The notes beneath the pieces are model-generated. The model saw nothing but the letters and a program-made list of their open reading frames with translations. It was not told the origin of the DNA and did not search any database. Both the position numbers and the translations under genes were made by a program. This document shows, in pieces, positions 43,278 through 52,031 of a stretch of 64,000 bases of DNA. Source of the stretch: SIG307 sp964609025 (GTDB lineage: Bacteria; Bacillota; Clostridia; Lachnospirales; Lachnospiraceae); NCBI GenBank assembly GCA_964609025.1, contig CAZSQM010000001.1, positions 124,001 to 188,000 of the forward strand, read 5' to 3'. Numbering within the stretch: the stretch's first letter is position 1; each line of letters begins with the position of its first letter.

Positions 43278-44945
43278 ATGGCAAAATATACTATCGGAGT
43301 TGATTTCGGCACGCTTTCCGGCCGTGCCCTGCTTGTAAACGTAGAAACCGGCGAAGAACTTGCCGACGCAACCCTGGAATACCCGCACGCCGTTATGGAC
43401 GAGGCGCTTCCTTGCGGAAAGAAGCTGGCACCCGACTGGGCGCTGGAACATCCGCAGGATTATCTGGATGTCTTTGCTTATACGATTCCCGAGGTTTTGA
43501 AAAAGTCGGGTGTTTCCGCAGAGGACGTCATCGGTGTCGGTATTGATTTTACCGCCTGCACGCTGCTCCCGGTAAAAGCGGACGGCACTCCGCTCTGCTT
43601 TTTGGAACAGTATAAGGAGAATCCGCACGCTTACATAAAGCTCTGGAAACACCACGCGGCACAGGATAAGGCGAACCGTCTGAACGAGATTGCCGCAGAG
43701 CGCGGAGAAGACTGGCTTGCACGCTACGGCGGTAAGATTTCCTCCGAGTGGATGTTCCCGAAAATCTGGCAGACCTTAGACGAAGCGCCGGAAGTTTACG
43801 ACGAGGCCGACTTCTTTATCGAAGCAGCCGACTGGGTTATCTGGCAGCTCACCGGAGTACAGACGAGAAACTCTTGTACCGCAGGTTATAAAGCAATGTG
43901 GCATAAGCAAAAGGGCTATCCGTCCAAAGAATTCTTCAAGGCACTTGACCCTCGTTTGGAAAATGTTGTAGAAGACAAATTAAACTGCCCGATTTCCTCC
44001 CTCGGTTCCAAAGCGGGCGAGATTTGTGAAAAGGCCGCTGCCCTGACCGGCTTAAAGGTCGGGACTGCGGTAGCGGTTGCGAATGTTGACGCACACGTTA
44101 CGGTTCCGGCGGTAAAAATTACGGAGCCGGGCAAGATTCTCGCCATTATGGGCACCTCTACCTGTCACATTCTGCTCGGTACGGAAGAGCATACCGTTCC
44201 GGGTATGTGCGGCGTTGTAGAGGACGGTGTTTATCCGGGCTTTTTCGGTTACGAAGCAGGACAGTCCTGCGTCGGCGACCACTTTGCATGGTTTGTGGAA
44301 AACTGCTGTCCGCCGGAATACTACAAAGCGGCAGAGGCAGAAGGGCTAAACATCCACCAGTATCTCACCAAAAAGGCAGAGCAGTACAAGGTCGGCGAAA
44401 GCGGCCTGCTTGCCCTTGACTGGTGGAACGGCAATCGTTCCGTTTTAGTTGACGTAGATTTAACCGGTATGATGCTCGGTATGACGCTTCAGACAAAGCC
44501 GGAGGAAATCTACCGCGCTTTAATCGAGGCTACCGCTTACGGCACAAGAAAGATTATCGAAACCTTTGTTGCAAACGGGGTTCCGGTCAATGAGTTTTAC
44601 GCTTCCGGCGGTATTTCCCAGAAGAATCCGATGGCAATGCAGATTTATGCGGATATCTTAAAGCTCCCGATTCGCATCGGCGGCACCACCCAGGGTCCGG
44701 CGCTCGGCAGTGCGATTTTCGGCGCAGTTGCCGCAGGAAAGGCAGCGGGCGGCTATGACACCGTATTCGACGCCGCCAAGGTTATGGGTAAACTTCGTGA
44801 TACGGTTTATACGCCTATTCCGGAGAATGCTGCCGTATACGACAAACTTTACGCAGAGTATTCCGCACTGCACGATTACTTCGGCAGAGGCGAGAACGAT
44901 GTTATGAAGCGGCTGAAAGAAATCAAAAAGCAGCAGTCCAAGTAA
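43278..44945 (+). CDS. araB: L-ribulokinase
   Basis: FGGY-family kinase that phosphorylates L-ribulose in L-arabinose catabolism. N-terminus TIGVDFGTLSGRALLVNVETG; GIDFTACTLLPV; IMGTSTCHILLG; C-terminal GGISQKNPMAMQIYADILKLP. The 555-residue length fits ribulokinase rather than xylulokinase (about 500). TAGGAGG upstream of the ATG. araA (isomerase) is not in the window. Confidence 0.96.
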   Translation: MAKYTIGVDFGTLSGRALLVNVETGEELADATLEYPHAVMDEALPCGKKLAPDWALEHPQDYLDVFAYTIPEVLKKSGVSAEDVIGVGIDFTACTLLPVKADGTPLCFLEQYKENPHAYIKLWKHHAAQDKANRLNEIAAERGEDWLARYGGKISSEWMFPKIWQTLDEAPEVYDEADFFIEAADWVIWQLTGVQTRNSCTAGYKAMWHKQKGYPSKEFFKALDPRLENVVEDKLNCPISSLGSKAGEICEKAAALTGLKVGTAVAVANVDAHVTVPAVKITEPGKILAIMGTSTCHILLGTEEHTVPGMCGVVEDGVYPGFFGYEAGQSCVGDHFAWFVENCCPPEYYKAAEAEGLNIHQYLTKKAEQYKVGESGLLALDWWNGNRSVLVDVDLTGMMLGMTLQTKPEEIYRALIEATAYGTRKIIETFVANGVPVNEFYASGGISQKNPMAMQIYADILKLPIRIGGTTQGPALGSAIFGAVAAGKAAGGYDTVFDAAKVMGKLRDTVYTPIPENAAVYDKLYAEYSALHDYFGRGENDVMKRLKEIKKQQSK

Positions 44946-44961
44946 AGAAGGAGAAACTATC

Positions 44962-45663
44962 ATGTTGGAGCAATTAAAAAAAGACGTTTATGAAGCAAAT
45001 ATGCTGCTTCCGAAATACGGACTGATTACCTTTACCTGGGGCAACGTTTCCGGTATCGACCGGGAGAAGGGACTCATTGTAATTAAGCCGTCCGGCGTGG
45101 AATACGACAAAATGACCCCGGAGGATATGGTCGTCGTTGATTTGAACGGCAACCGTGTTGAAGGACACTTAAATCCTTCCTCGGACACCCCGACGCATAT
45201 TGAGCTTTACAAGGCATTCCCGAATATCGGCGGAGTTGTCCACACCCATTCCCGCTGGGCGACTACTTTTGCACAGTCGGGACGCGGAATTCCGGCTTTC
45301 GGCACAACCCATGCCGACTATTTTTACGGCGAAATCCCGTGTACCAGAAAAATGACCCCGGAGGAAATCAAAGGCGCTTACGAAAAGGAAACCGGCACGG
45401 TAATTATTGAGCGCTTCCGCGAGCTTTCTATCGAACCGGACGACGTCCCGGGTGTTGTGGTTTACAGTCACGGTCCGTTTACCTGGGGAACCGACCCGCA
45501 CAATGCGGTTCACAATGCGGTTGTTTTAGAGGAAGTAGCTTTTATGGCCTGGCATAATCTTGCTTTGTCAAACGGTACGCTTCCGTCCATGCAGCAGGAG
45601 TTACTGGATAAGCATTACCTCCGGAAACACGGTGCAAATGCTTACTACGGTCAGGGAAAATAA
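44962..45663 (+). CDS. araD: L-ribulose-5-phosphate 4-epimerase
   Basis: Zn-dependent class II aldolase-fold enzyme converting L-ribulose-5-P to D-xylulose-5-P. TWGNVSGIDREKGLIVIKPSG, metal His pair in VVHTHSRWATTFAQ, GTTHADYFYGEIPCTR, and the third His region VYSHGPFTWG. 233 residues. AAGGAG precedes the ATG, 17 nt after araB. Confidence 0.96.
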   Translation: MLEQLKKDVYEANMLLPKYGLITFTWGNVSGIDREKGLIVIKPSGVEYDKMTPEDMVVVDLNGNRVEGHLNPSSDTPTHIELYKAFPNIGGVVHTHSRWATTFAQSGRGIPAFGTTHADYFYGEIPCTRKMTPEEIKGAYEKETGTVIIERFRELSIEPDDVPGVVVYSHGPFTWGTDPHNAVHNAVVLEEVAFMAWHNLALSNGTLPSMQQELLDKHYLRKHGANAYYGQGK

Positions 45664-45677
45664 AAAGGAAGCCTCTT

Positions 45678-46550
45678 ATGGAGAAAATAGAACGAAACGC
45701 ACCCTGCTGGTGCGGCAGCGGAAAAAAGTACAAACACTGTCACTCCGCTTTTGACGACAAACTTAAAAAATTTGCGGCGGAGCCTTATCCGATTCCCACC
45801 AGGGATTTGATTAAAAACGCAGAGCAGATTGAAGGCATCCGTGCCAGCAGCAAAATCAATATTGCCGTTCTGGATTACGTTGCGGAGCATATCCGTATGG
45901 GGATGACCACCGGAGAGATTGATGATTTGGTTTACCGGAAAACAACGGAGCTCGGAGGCATTCCGGCGCCTTTAGGCTATGAGGGTTTTCCTTGTAGTTG
46001 CTGTGTTTCCGTCAACTCCGTTGTCTGCCACGGCATCCCGGACGATACGACATATCTGGAGGACGGGGACATTGTGAATGTGGACGTTTCCACCATTTAC
46101 AACGGCTATTATTCCGACTCCTCCCGTATGTTCCTGATTGGGAACGTAAGTGAGGAAGCGCGCCGGCTGGTGGAGGTAACCGAAAAAAGTCTTCAGGTAG
46201 GCTTAAAAGAGGTCGCGCCGTGGAAACGGTTAGGCGATATGGGTGCCGCCATTCACGAATACATCCGGAAAAACGGCTACTCCGTTGTCAGGGAAATCGG
46301 CGGACACGGCATCGGACTGGAGTTCCACGAAGAACCGTTCGTCAGCTATGTTTCCAGACGCGGAACCGAAATGTTACTTGTTCCCGGTATGGTATTTACG
46401 ATTGAACCGATGGTAAACATGGGAAAGGACGCTATCTTTATCGACGAGGAGGACGACTGGACCGTCTATACCGACGACGGTTCCCTTTCGGCGCAGTGGG
46501 AAATTACCGTACTCGTTACGGAAGACGGTTACGAAATCTTAACCTACTAG
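45678..46550 (+). CDS. map: type I methionine aminopeptidase with N-terminal SEC-C zinc motif
   Basis: Removes the initiator Met. Residues 1-25 are a SEC-C zinc-binding motif (APCWCGSGKKYKHCH), as in MetAP variants of Clostridia. The pita-bread catalytic domain follows, with metal ligands in VNVDVSTIYNGYYSDSSRMF (Asp pair), GHGIGLEFHEEP (His), FTIEPMV (Glu) and SAQWEITVLVT (Glu). 290 residues. It follows araD by 15 nt, probably by chance of gene order rather than function. Confidence 0.95.
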   Translation: MEKIERNAPCWCGSGKKYKHCHSAFDDKLKKFAAEPYPIPTRDLIKNAEQIEGIRASSKINIAVLDYVAEHIRMGMTTGEIDDLVYRKTTELGGIPAPLGYEGFPCSCCVSVNSVVCHGIPDDTTYLEDGDIVNVDVSTIYNGYYSDSSRMFLIGNVSEEARRLVEVTEKSLQVGLKEVAPWKRLGDMGAAIHEYIRKNGYSVVREIGGHGIGLEFHEEPFVSYVSRRGTEMLLVPGMVFTIEPMVNMGKDAIFIDEEDDWTVYTDDGSLSAQWEITVLVTEDGYEILTY

Positions 46551-46575
46551 CATACCGTCCCTTTTGTTTTTCCTC

Positions 46576-46604
46576 TCGACAGCGGAGATTTTTTGCTCTA
46601 TAAT
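46576..46604 (+). promoter_or_regulatory. promoter of the D,D-carboxypeptidase gene
   Basis: TCGACA (46576-46581), 17 bp, TATAAT (46599-46604), 58 nt before the chosen ATG. Confidence 0.75.
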
Positions 46605-46662
46605 AGAAGCGTGGTGCGATTGTCCGCAATGCACCGCGCTATTCTTTTTGGGAGGAATTCTT

Positions 46663-48078
46663 ATGCTTTTTTATTATAAAAGAACCAAAAAACATACGCT
46701 CAGGGCAGTCCTTTCCCCATTGCTGCTCTGCTTTGCCCTGCTTGCCGGGCTTTTTTCTCCGGCGGTTGCTGCCGCAGAGGATACCGGCGTCTACCACTGG
46801 CCTGCCGGTCCGCAGCTTACCTCGGAGGGCGCCGTGCTGATTGAAGCAGAAACCGGTGCCGTCCTGTTTGAAAAAAATGCCACAGAGGCCTTTTATCCGG
46901 CAAGCACCACCAAACTGATGACTGCACTGCTTGCTTTGGAAAATTCCGCTCTCGGAGAAACGGTTACGGTTTCCCGTAACGCCGTTTACGACATTGACAC
47001 GGACTCCAGCCGTATCTGGGTGGACGAAGGCGAAGAGCTTTCCATGGAAGAGTCCCTTTATGCCCTGATGCTCCCTTCCGCAAACGATTTGGCCTATGCG
47101 ATTGCGGAGCATATCGGCGGCACAATGCCGGCCTTTGCGGAAATGATGAATGAGCGTGCCGAGGAACTGGGCTGCGTCAATACGCACTTTATGAATCCCC
47201 ACGGTCTGGACGAAGAGGGACATTACACCTGTCCCGCCGACCTTGCGAAAATTATGCGCGTCCTGGTAAAAAATCCTGCGTTTCTTAAAATCTCCGGTTC
47301 CAAAAATCATGAGATTCCTGCCACAAACCTCTGCGCAGAATCCCGCTGGGTATTAAACACCCACCTGATGATTCGCGGCACCTATGCTTACGATGGAGTG
47401 ATTGCGGGAAAAACCGGTCATACCGACCTTGCGGGTGCAAATCTTGTCACCTGTGCAAAGCGCGGCAGCATGACGCTGATTGCCGTTATTATGAAAGCGC
47501 CGGACGATACGGCGCTCTATGACGATACGGCCGCTCTTTTAGACTACGGTTTCAACAACTTTACAACTTACAGCATCGGGGAAGAACAGTTCTCCGCAGA
47601 CAGTGCTTTCCCGCCGCTGTTTCATCGGGAAGATTCCGTACAGTTTCTCGGTACCCGGATTGTTACTACCGAATCCGGATGCGTTGTCCTCCCTTCCACC
47701 GCTGCGCTCTCCGATACGGAAAAAAGCGTTTCCCTGACGCAGCTGACTTCCTTTTCCAGGGGAAAGAATATCATCGGTAAAATTTCTTACACTTACGGCA
47801 CGCATACGGTCGGTTCGGCAAACATTGTCTACAACAACAGCGGGGAAGCCTTTTCTTTAAATTTCTCCCCTGCACCGGTGCCGGAAGCCGTAGCTCCGTC
47901 GGTAGAAGGGCAAAGCGAAACCGAAGCCGCTTCCCAAAACGATCGCAGACCTCTCGTTATCGGAATTACCTTCGGTTGTATTTGCTTTTTTATCGGCATC
48001 TATTTCGTTTTTGTAGAGCTTCCTTACCGCAGAAAACGCGCGGCGTATCTCGCAAAGCACAAAAACGAACGCCGTTAA
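46663..48078 (+). CDS. D-alanyl-D-alanine carboxypeptidase (PBP5/DacF-type)
   Basis: Serine peptidase that trims the terminal D-Ala from peptidoglycan stem peptides. Signal peptide about residues 1-38 (ending AVAAAE). Catalytic motifs: SxxK in PASTTKLM, SxN in PSANDLAYA, KTG in AGKTGHTDLA. A C-terminal beta domain and then a hydrophobic anchor (VIGITFGCICFFIGIYFVFV) with a basic tail follow. 471 residues from the ATG at 46663, which follows GGGAGGAATTCTT; the frame is open from 46564 without similarity. The stop overlaps the end of the convergent gene by 4 nt. Confidence 0.94.
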   Translation: MLFYYKRTKKHTLRAVLSPLLLCFALLAGLFSPAVAAAEDTGVYHWPAGPQLTSEGAVLIEAETGAVLFEKNATEAFYPASTTKLMTALLALENSALGETVTVSRNAVYDIDTDSSRIWVDEGEELSMEESLYALMLPSANDLAYAIAEHIGGTMPAFAEMMNERAEELGCVNTHFMNPHGLDEEGHYTCPADLAKIMRVLVKNPAFLKISGSKNHEIPATNLCAESRWVLNTHLMIRGTYAYDGVIAGKTGHTDLAGANLVTCAKRGSMTLIAVIMKAPDDTALYDDTAALLDYGFNNFTTYSIGEEQFSADSAFPPLFHREDSVQFLGTRIVTTESGCVVLPSTAALSDTEKSVSLTQLTSFSRGKNIIGKISYTYGTHTVGSANIVYNNSGEAFSLNFSPAPVPEAVAPSVEGQSETEAASQNDRRPLVIGITFGCICFFIGIYFVFVELPYRRKRAAYLAKHKNERR

Positions 48079-49114
48079 TTGTTCATCGCCGCAAACAGCG
48101 CCGCGATATCATCCGCCGACAGCGTCTTNNNNNNNNNNNNNNNNNNNNNNNNNNNNNNNNNNNNNNNNNNNNNNNNNNNNNNNNNNNNNNNNNNNNNNNN
48201 NNNNNNNNNNNNNNNNNNNNNNNNNNNNACAGCGCCGCGATATCATCCGCCGACAGCGTCTTGTTCGGGTCCGATAAATCCACTCCCGATGCTGCCAGCT
48301 TATCCTCCGGTTCGGCTACCACTTCCGCTTCCGACTCCTCAACAGGCTCCGGCTCGGCCATCACTTCCGGCTCCGGTGTCGTAGCTGCAACCGGGACTGC
48401 CGGGAATTTTTGCATGACTTCCATGAGTTCATTCAGCCTGCTCGTATTTTCCTCCAACGCCGTCAACAGCTCTTTGATTTCTCCTACGCCGTCTACGGTA
48501 CTCTCTAACTCCGAGAGCGTCGCCTCGCCGTTCTCATGCAGTTCCTCATAAATCCGGTGCGTCGTTTCCTTTAACGCCTCCACCACAGGTGCAGCGGCAT
48601 TCCTTATAAACTCTTTATTCTGCATCTGCTCCGCCATACCGTCAAAACCTGTCTGCACGGTTCTCTGTAACTCCTCCCGCAAATGTCCCAGTTCCTCCCG
48701 CTCACTGAGCGCAAGCTGTCTTGCATTTTCTTTATTGTAGAGAATGAGCGTCTTTACCGCGCTCTCCTGCGCTTTTATTACCTCCGACAACTTTCCTTCC
48801 AGAGCGGACATACCCTCTGCCATTGCCTCATGCTGCTTCTTTACCGCAATATAAACTCCCTTTTCCGCCTTTTCATTACTTCGCATGTATTCCGCCATGC
48901 GGTCGGCAAGCAGAATCTCCGCCGTTTTCTCGGACGGGTTCTGTTCCTTTGTTTCCCGTTCCCAGATAAAAAAGCAGGAAGCCGCAGTCAGAACAACGCC
49001 TGCAATGATTACCAGCCAGACGGAGGAATGAAATTCCGCCAGCACCACTCCGGCAAAAAATACTGCCATAACAAACAATACAAAACTAATCTTCTTTCGT
49101 TCTTTCTTTTTCAT
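48075..49114 (-). CDS. membrane-anchored coiled-coil protein with C-terminal LSADDIAALF repeat, interrupted by assembly gap
   Basis: I know no function. The N-terminus has two hydrophobic helices (about 9-28 and 33-50), then about 200 residues of Glu/Ala/Lys-rich coiled coil, a Pro/Glu/Ala linker (PEPEVMAEPEPVEESEAEV) and a tail with NKTLSADDIAAL. The 100 Ns at 48129-48228 fall within this tail. Left of the gap the frame that matches the right side reads KTLSADDIAALFAAMNN and stops at 48075-48077. The frame forced through the 100 Ns is therefore an artefact. The tail motif resembles short LSxxDIAALF segments near FliM/FliN-type or other multi-domain proteins in this family. The true length is unknown because the gap hides further repeats. 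Confidence 0.75.
48129..48228. other. assembly gap (100 N)
   Basis: Exactly 100 undetermined bases. Both sides carry the same 34-bp sequence (48095-48128 and 48229-48262), so the gap most likely stands for collapsed in-frame tandem repeats, and its real size is unknown. Confidence 0.95.
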
Positions 49115-49165
49115 AGAACCTCCCGGGAGTCAGACATAAACCGCTTTATCTTGCATTACATTTTC

Positions 49166-49194
49166 AGTATATGACAACGCGGATACGTTGTCAA
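49166..49194 (-). promoter_or_regulatory. promoter with embedded palindromic operator
   Basis: Minus-strand TTGACA (complement of 49189-49194), 17 bp and TATACT (complement of 49166-49171), reading into the coiled-coil gene. The perfect inverted repeat TGACAACG-cggata-CGTTGTCA (49172-49193) fills the space between the hexamers, a typical repressor site. The regulator is not recognised. Confidence 0.7.
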
Positions 49195-49279
49195 TCAGTT
49201 CTTCCCCGGCGCCAGGACAATCGCTTGTAAAGTTCCGAGGGGCAAAAAGCGGCTTCCGATTACGGAACATTGCACCTTC

Positions 49280-50230
49280 TTATTCCGCCCTCTGCAATTC
49301 CGCAAGCTTATTTCTTACCGCTTCCAGCGCTTCCTCCGGCTCCTCTATCTCCTGCACGGTCAGCTCCATCGGACAAATACCGTCCCCTTTACGATTCATA
49401 ATTGCATCCACGCAGTTTTCGTATTCCACATGAACCCGATGCTCCTTTAACCATTTCACCGCCGCCGCACTCATCGTAACTCCGTAACACCCCTTTACGC
49501 CGCCTAAAGTTAATATCATTGCAGCCGCCTTCCCGATAATCTTATCCACCACAAACGCACCTTCCAGCACCCCGCTGTCATAAAGCTTTAGCGTCGGTCC
49601 GATTCCCCGTCCGTGTTCGGTTTTCACAATTGTATTCCCTTTGATTACAACGCAGACGGCCGTTCCCTCGGAAATCAGATTAATGGCAGAGGAAACCGCA
49701 CTCCTTCTGTTTCCGCGCCGTCCTCTCAAAAACAGCAGAACGGACGGAATCAGTAAAAGCTGGACTACAATCCCCGGAAGCCCCGTAACGATTGCACTCC
49801 ATACGGTAAGGGCTTTTAACTCTCCGCTTATCAGCAGCAGAGCCTGAAATACCAGACCGTAAACAACCCGTCCGCAGACCATCGCTCCGAGCAGGGACGG
49901 ATAAATGCCAAAACGCATTTTTCCAAGCTTTGTCTTACCGTAAAGCAGCCCGCCGACAGCACCGTAGGTCAGCAGCTCGCACGCCATAATCGGCATCATC
50001 GGATACATCGGCGGCATACCGGTCAGTACACTGTTTAAAATCGGGAGTAACAGCCCGCACAGCGCTCCGTAAAACGGCCCGCATAAAAAAGCGCAGAAAA
50101 GCACGGGAATATGCATCGGCAGAAGTACATTACCCGGAACCCCAAAACCGTGCGCTGTGGCAAACGGAAGCAGAATTCCAAGCGCAAGCAGCATTCCCGT
50201 CATTGCCACTTTCTCACTTTTTGTTTTCAT
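49280..50230 (-). CDS. ECF-transporter S component-like protein fused to DUF1893 domain
   Basis: Residues 1-170 are a six-helix membrane domain of the substrate-binding (S) component type: VPGNVLLPMHIPVLFCAFLCG (in part), GPFYGALCGLLLPILNSVLTG. Residues 185-315 form a soluble domain that I assign to DUF1893 (deaminase-like fold), with SEGTAVCVVIKGNTIVK and GRGIGPTLKLYDSG. 316 residues from the ATG at 50230; a GTG at 50251 with GGAGG 10 nt upstream is an alternative start. The substrate is unknown and no ECF energy-coupling genes are adjacent. The last 34 bases of the gene, including the stop, are identical to a spacer in the CRISPR array (28474-28507). Confidence 0.8.
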   Translation of the reverse strand: MKTKSEKVAMTGMLLALGILLPFATAHGFGVPGNVLLPMHIPVLFCAFLCGPFYGALCGLLLPILNSVLTGMPPMYPMMPIMACELLTYGAVGGLLYGKTKLGKMRFGIYPSLLGAMVCGRVVYGLVFQALLLISGELKALTVWSAIVTGLPGIVVQLLLIPSVLLFLRGRRGNRRSAVSSAINLISEGTAVCVVIKGNTIVKTEHGRGIGPTLKLYDSGVLEGAFVVDKIIGKAAAMILTLGGVKGCYGVTMSAAAVKWLKEHRVHVEYENCVDAIMNRKGDGICPMELTVQEIEEPEEALEAVRNKLAELQRAE

Positions 50231-50289
50231 TATTGTCTGACTTTCCTTCACTGTTGTAAATCCTCCTGTTCTCTTATTTCTGTTATTTC

Positions 50290-50460
50290 TATTTCCTATA
50301 AAGGAATAAAGCGTCCGCTCGCGGACGCTCGCGCCGAGCGCGGTCGCTTGCGACATCTTCCTATCGCGCGAGTGCGCATCCTGGCGAAGCGTTTTTTGCT
50401 TTATAGGGATGTACTTCCGTACGCTGCAGTAACACGGTATTTCCTATAAAGCAAAAAACG
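50290..50460. repeat. palindrome-rich intergenic element
   Basis: Contains a perfect 18-bp inverted repeat, CGTTTTTTGCTTTATAGG (50390-50407) and its complement (50443-50460). A third partial copy of its end (CCTATAAAG) lies near 50294, and a GC-rich hairpin GCGTCCGC-TC-GCGGACGC follows. It occupies most of the 304-bp region between the ECF-type gene and metK. Its right arm merges with the T-run of the metK terminator. It shares GGTCGCTTGCG with the spacer at 24458-24539. Confidence 0.7.
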
Positions 50461-50491
50461 GTGCCGCCATACCCATATACAACAGCACCGT
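50453..50491 (-). terminator. intrinsic terminator of metK
   Basis: On the minus strand ACGGTGC / GCACCGT (complement of 50485-50491 and 50458-50464) closes a hairpin that is followed by TTTTTT. Confidence 0.8.
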
Positions 50492-50534
50492 TCCAATCAA
50501 AGCATTTCCTGTTCACAGTACCGGACAGCAGCTT

Positions 50535-51728
50535 TTACTTTGCGTATCCCTTTAACAGCTCTGCTTTATCCGTTCTCTCCCACGGCAAATCAAGGTCCGT
50601 TCTGCCGAAATGACCGTAGGCTGCCGTCTGCTTATAAATCGGACGACGTAAATCCAGCATTTTAATAATCCCTGCCGGACGCAAATCAAAGTGCTTACGG
50701 ATAATATCCACAAGCTCCTCATTCGACAGCGCGCTCGTACCGAAGGTATCTACCATAACCGACGTCGGCTGTGCCACGCCGATGGCGTAAGAAAGCTGCA
50801 CCTCGCACTTCTTTGCAAGCCCTGCCGCAACAATATTTTTTGCCACATAACGTGCCGCATAGCAGGCGGAACGGTCTACCTTCGTGCAGTCCTTTCCCGA
50901 AAATGCGCCGCCGCCGTGACGTGCATAACCGCCATAAGTATCTACAATAATCTTGCGGCCCGTCAGACCGCTGTCGCCGTTCGGTCCGCCGATCACAAAC
51001 CGGCCCGTCGGGTTAATAAAATACTTTGTATTCTCATCAATCAGCTTCTTCGGCAATACCGGTTCAAACACATACTTCCGAATATCCTCGTGAATCTGCT
51101 CCTGCGTTACCTCCGGCGCATGCTGCGTGGAAAGCACCACCGCATTCAGATGAACCGGCTCTCCCGCCTCGTTGTATTCCACCGTTACCTGGGACTTTCC
51201 GTCCGGGCGCAGATACGGAAGCGTTCCCTCCTTACGCACCTTGGAAAGCTGTTTTGTCAGCTTGTGGGCCAAAGAAATCGGATACGGCATCAATTCCTCC
51301 GTTTCATCACTTGCATAGCCGAACATCATACCCTGATCGCCGGCCCCGATTGCCTCGATGTCGGCGTCGGACATCTTATTCTCTCTTGCTTCGAGCGCCT
51401 TATCCACACCCATCGCAATATCTGCCGACTGCTTGTCCAGCGTCACAAGCACCGCACAGGTATCCGCGTCAAACCCGTACTTCGCTCTGTCGTAGCCGAT
51501 TTCACGCACGGTATCCCGTACAATTTTCTGGATATCCACATTTGCCTTCGTCGTTACCTCACCCATTACCAGTACAAGACCGGTGGTACAAGCTGTTTCA
51601 CAGGCCACGCGGCTCATCGGGTCCTGTGCAATCATTGCGTCCAAAATTGCGTCGGAAATCTGGTCGCAGACCTTATCCGGATGTCCCTCCGTTACCGACT
51701 CCGAAGTAAATAAAAATTTATCGCTCAT
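50535..51728 (-). CDS. metK: S-adenosylmethionine synthetase
   Basis: Makes SAM from methionine and ATP. MSDKFLFTSESVTEGHPDKVCDQ (N-terminal signature, in part), GAGDQGMMFGYASDET (catalytic hexapeptide-like region) and GGGAFSGKDCTKVDRSA (P-loop-like) are standard. 397 residues with start at 51728 after AAAGGAG. The frame upstream runs through the riboswitch and is not translated. Controlled by the SAM-I riboswitch, so excess product lowers its own synthesis. Confidence 0.98.
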   Translation of the reverse strand: MSDKFLFTSESVTEGHPDKVCDQISDAILDAMIAQDPMSRVACETACTTGLVLVMGEVTTKANVDIQKIVRDTVREIGYDRAKYGFDADTCAVLVTLDKQSADIAMGVDKALEARENKMSDADIEAIGAGDQGMMFGYASDETEELMPYPISLAHKLTKQLSKVRKEGTLPYLRPDGKSQVTVEYNEAGEPVHLNAVVLSTQHAPEVTQEQIHEDIRKYVFEPVLPKKLIDENTKYFINPTGRFVIGGPNGDSGLTGRKIIVDTYGGYARHGGGAFSGKDCTKVDRSACYAARYVAKNIVAAGLAKKCEVQLSYAIGVAQPTSVMVDTFGTSALSNEELVDIIRKHFDLRPAGIIKMLDLRRPIYKQTAAYGHFGRTDLDLPWERTDKAELLKGYAK

Positions 51729-51744
51729 CTTTTTCTCCTTTCGT

Positions 51745-51779
51745 AAAGAAAGTCCGTAGCTCCTGCGAACTACGGACTT
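51745..51779 (-). terminator. riboswitch expression-platform terminator
   Basis: Perfect 10-bp stem AAGTCCGTAG / CTACGGACTT (51770-51779 and 51750-51759 on the complement) followed by TTTCTTT, between the SAM aptamer and metK. Confidence 0.85.
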
Positions 51780-51798
51780 GATACCTAAAACCAAATCC

Positions 51799-51898
51799 CT
51801 TATTGTTCGGTACAACGTACCGCTCAACTTGGCACCTTCCCTCGCGGGGGTTGCCGTGACTTCGCAGAGCCTTTACTCTCCATCACTCTTAATAAGAG
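51799..51898 (-). promoter_or_regulatory. SAM-I riboswitch (S-box) upstream of metK
   Basis: On the minus strand the aptamer runs CTCTTATTAAGAGTGATGGAG ... AGTCACGGCAACC ... GGTGCCAAGTTGAGC ... GAACAATAAG (segments given), which is the conserved S-box core. P1 is formed by CTTATT and AATAAG. SAM binding should favour the terminator at 51745-51779. Confidence 0.93.
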
Positions 51899-51929
51899 TT
51901 TCCATATGAAATTTTATTTGAACATCTTT

Positions 51930-51958
51930 AGCATACACCTATTCCTATCATTCGTCAA
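51930..51958 (-). promoter_or_regulatory. promoter of the metK transcript
   Basis: Minus-strand TTGACG (complement of 51953-51958), 17 bp, TATGCT (complement of 51930-51935). Region 51729-52031 holds only this promoter, the riboswitch and the terminator. Confidence 0.65.
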
Positions 51959-52031
51959 GTGAAAATTTTTCTATTTCCGTATGCTCCTTTTTTCAATCCC
52001 CTCTTGCAAAAAAGCCTGACTTTAAGCAACT

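Noticed and set aside
51834..51847. 14-bp identity between the CRISPR repeat (CCCGCGAGGGAAGG) and the SAM riboswitch upstream of metK
   Set aside because: The segment is part of a GC-rich helix of a well-conserved aptamer. The repeat ends are not present, so chance similarity is the simplest explanation.
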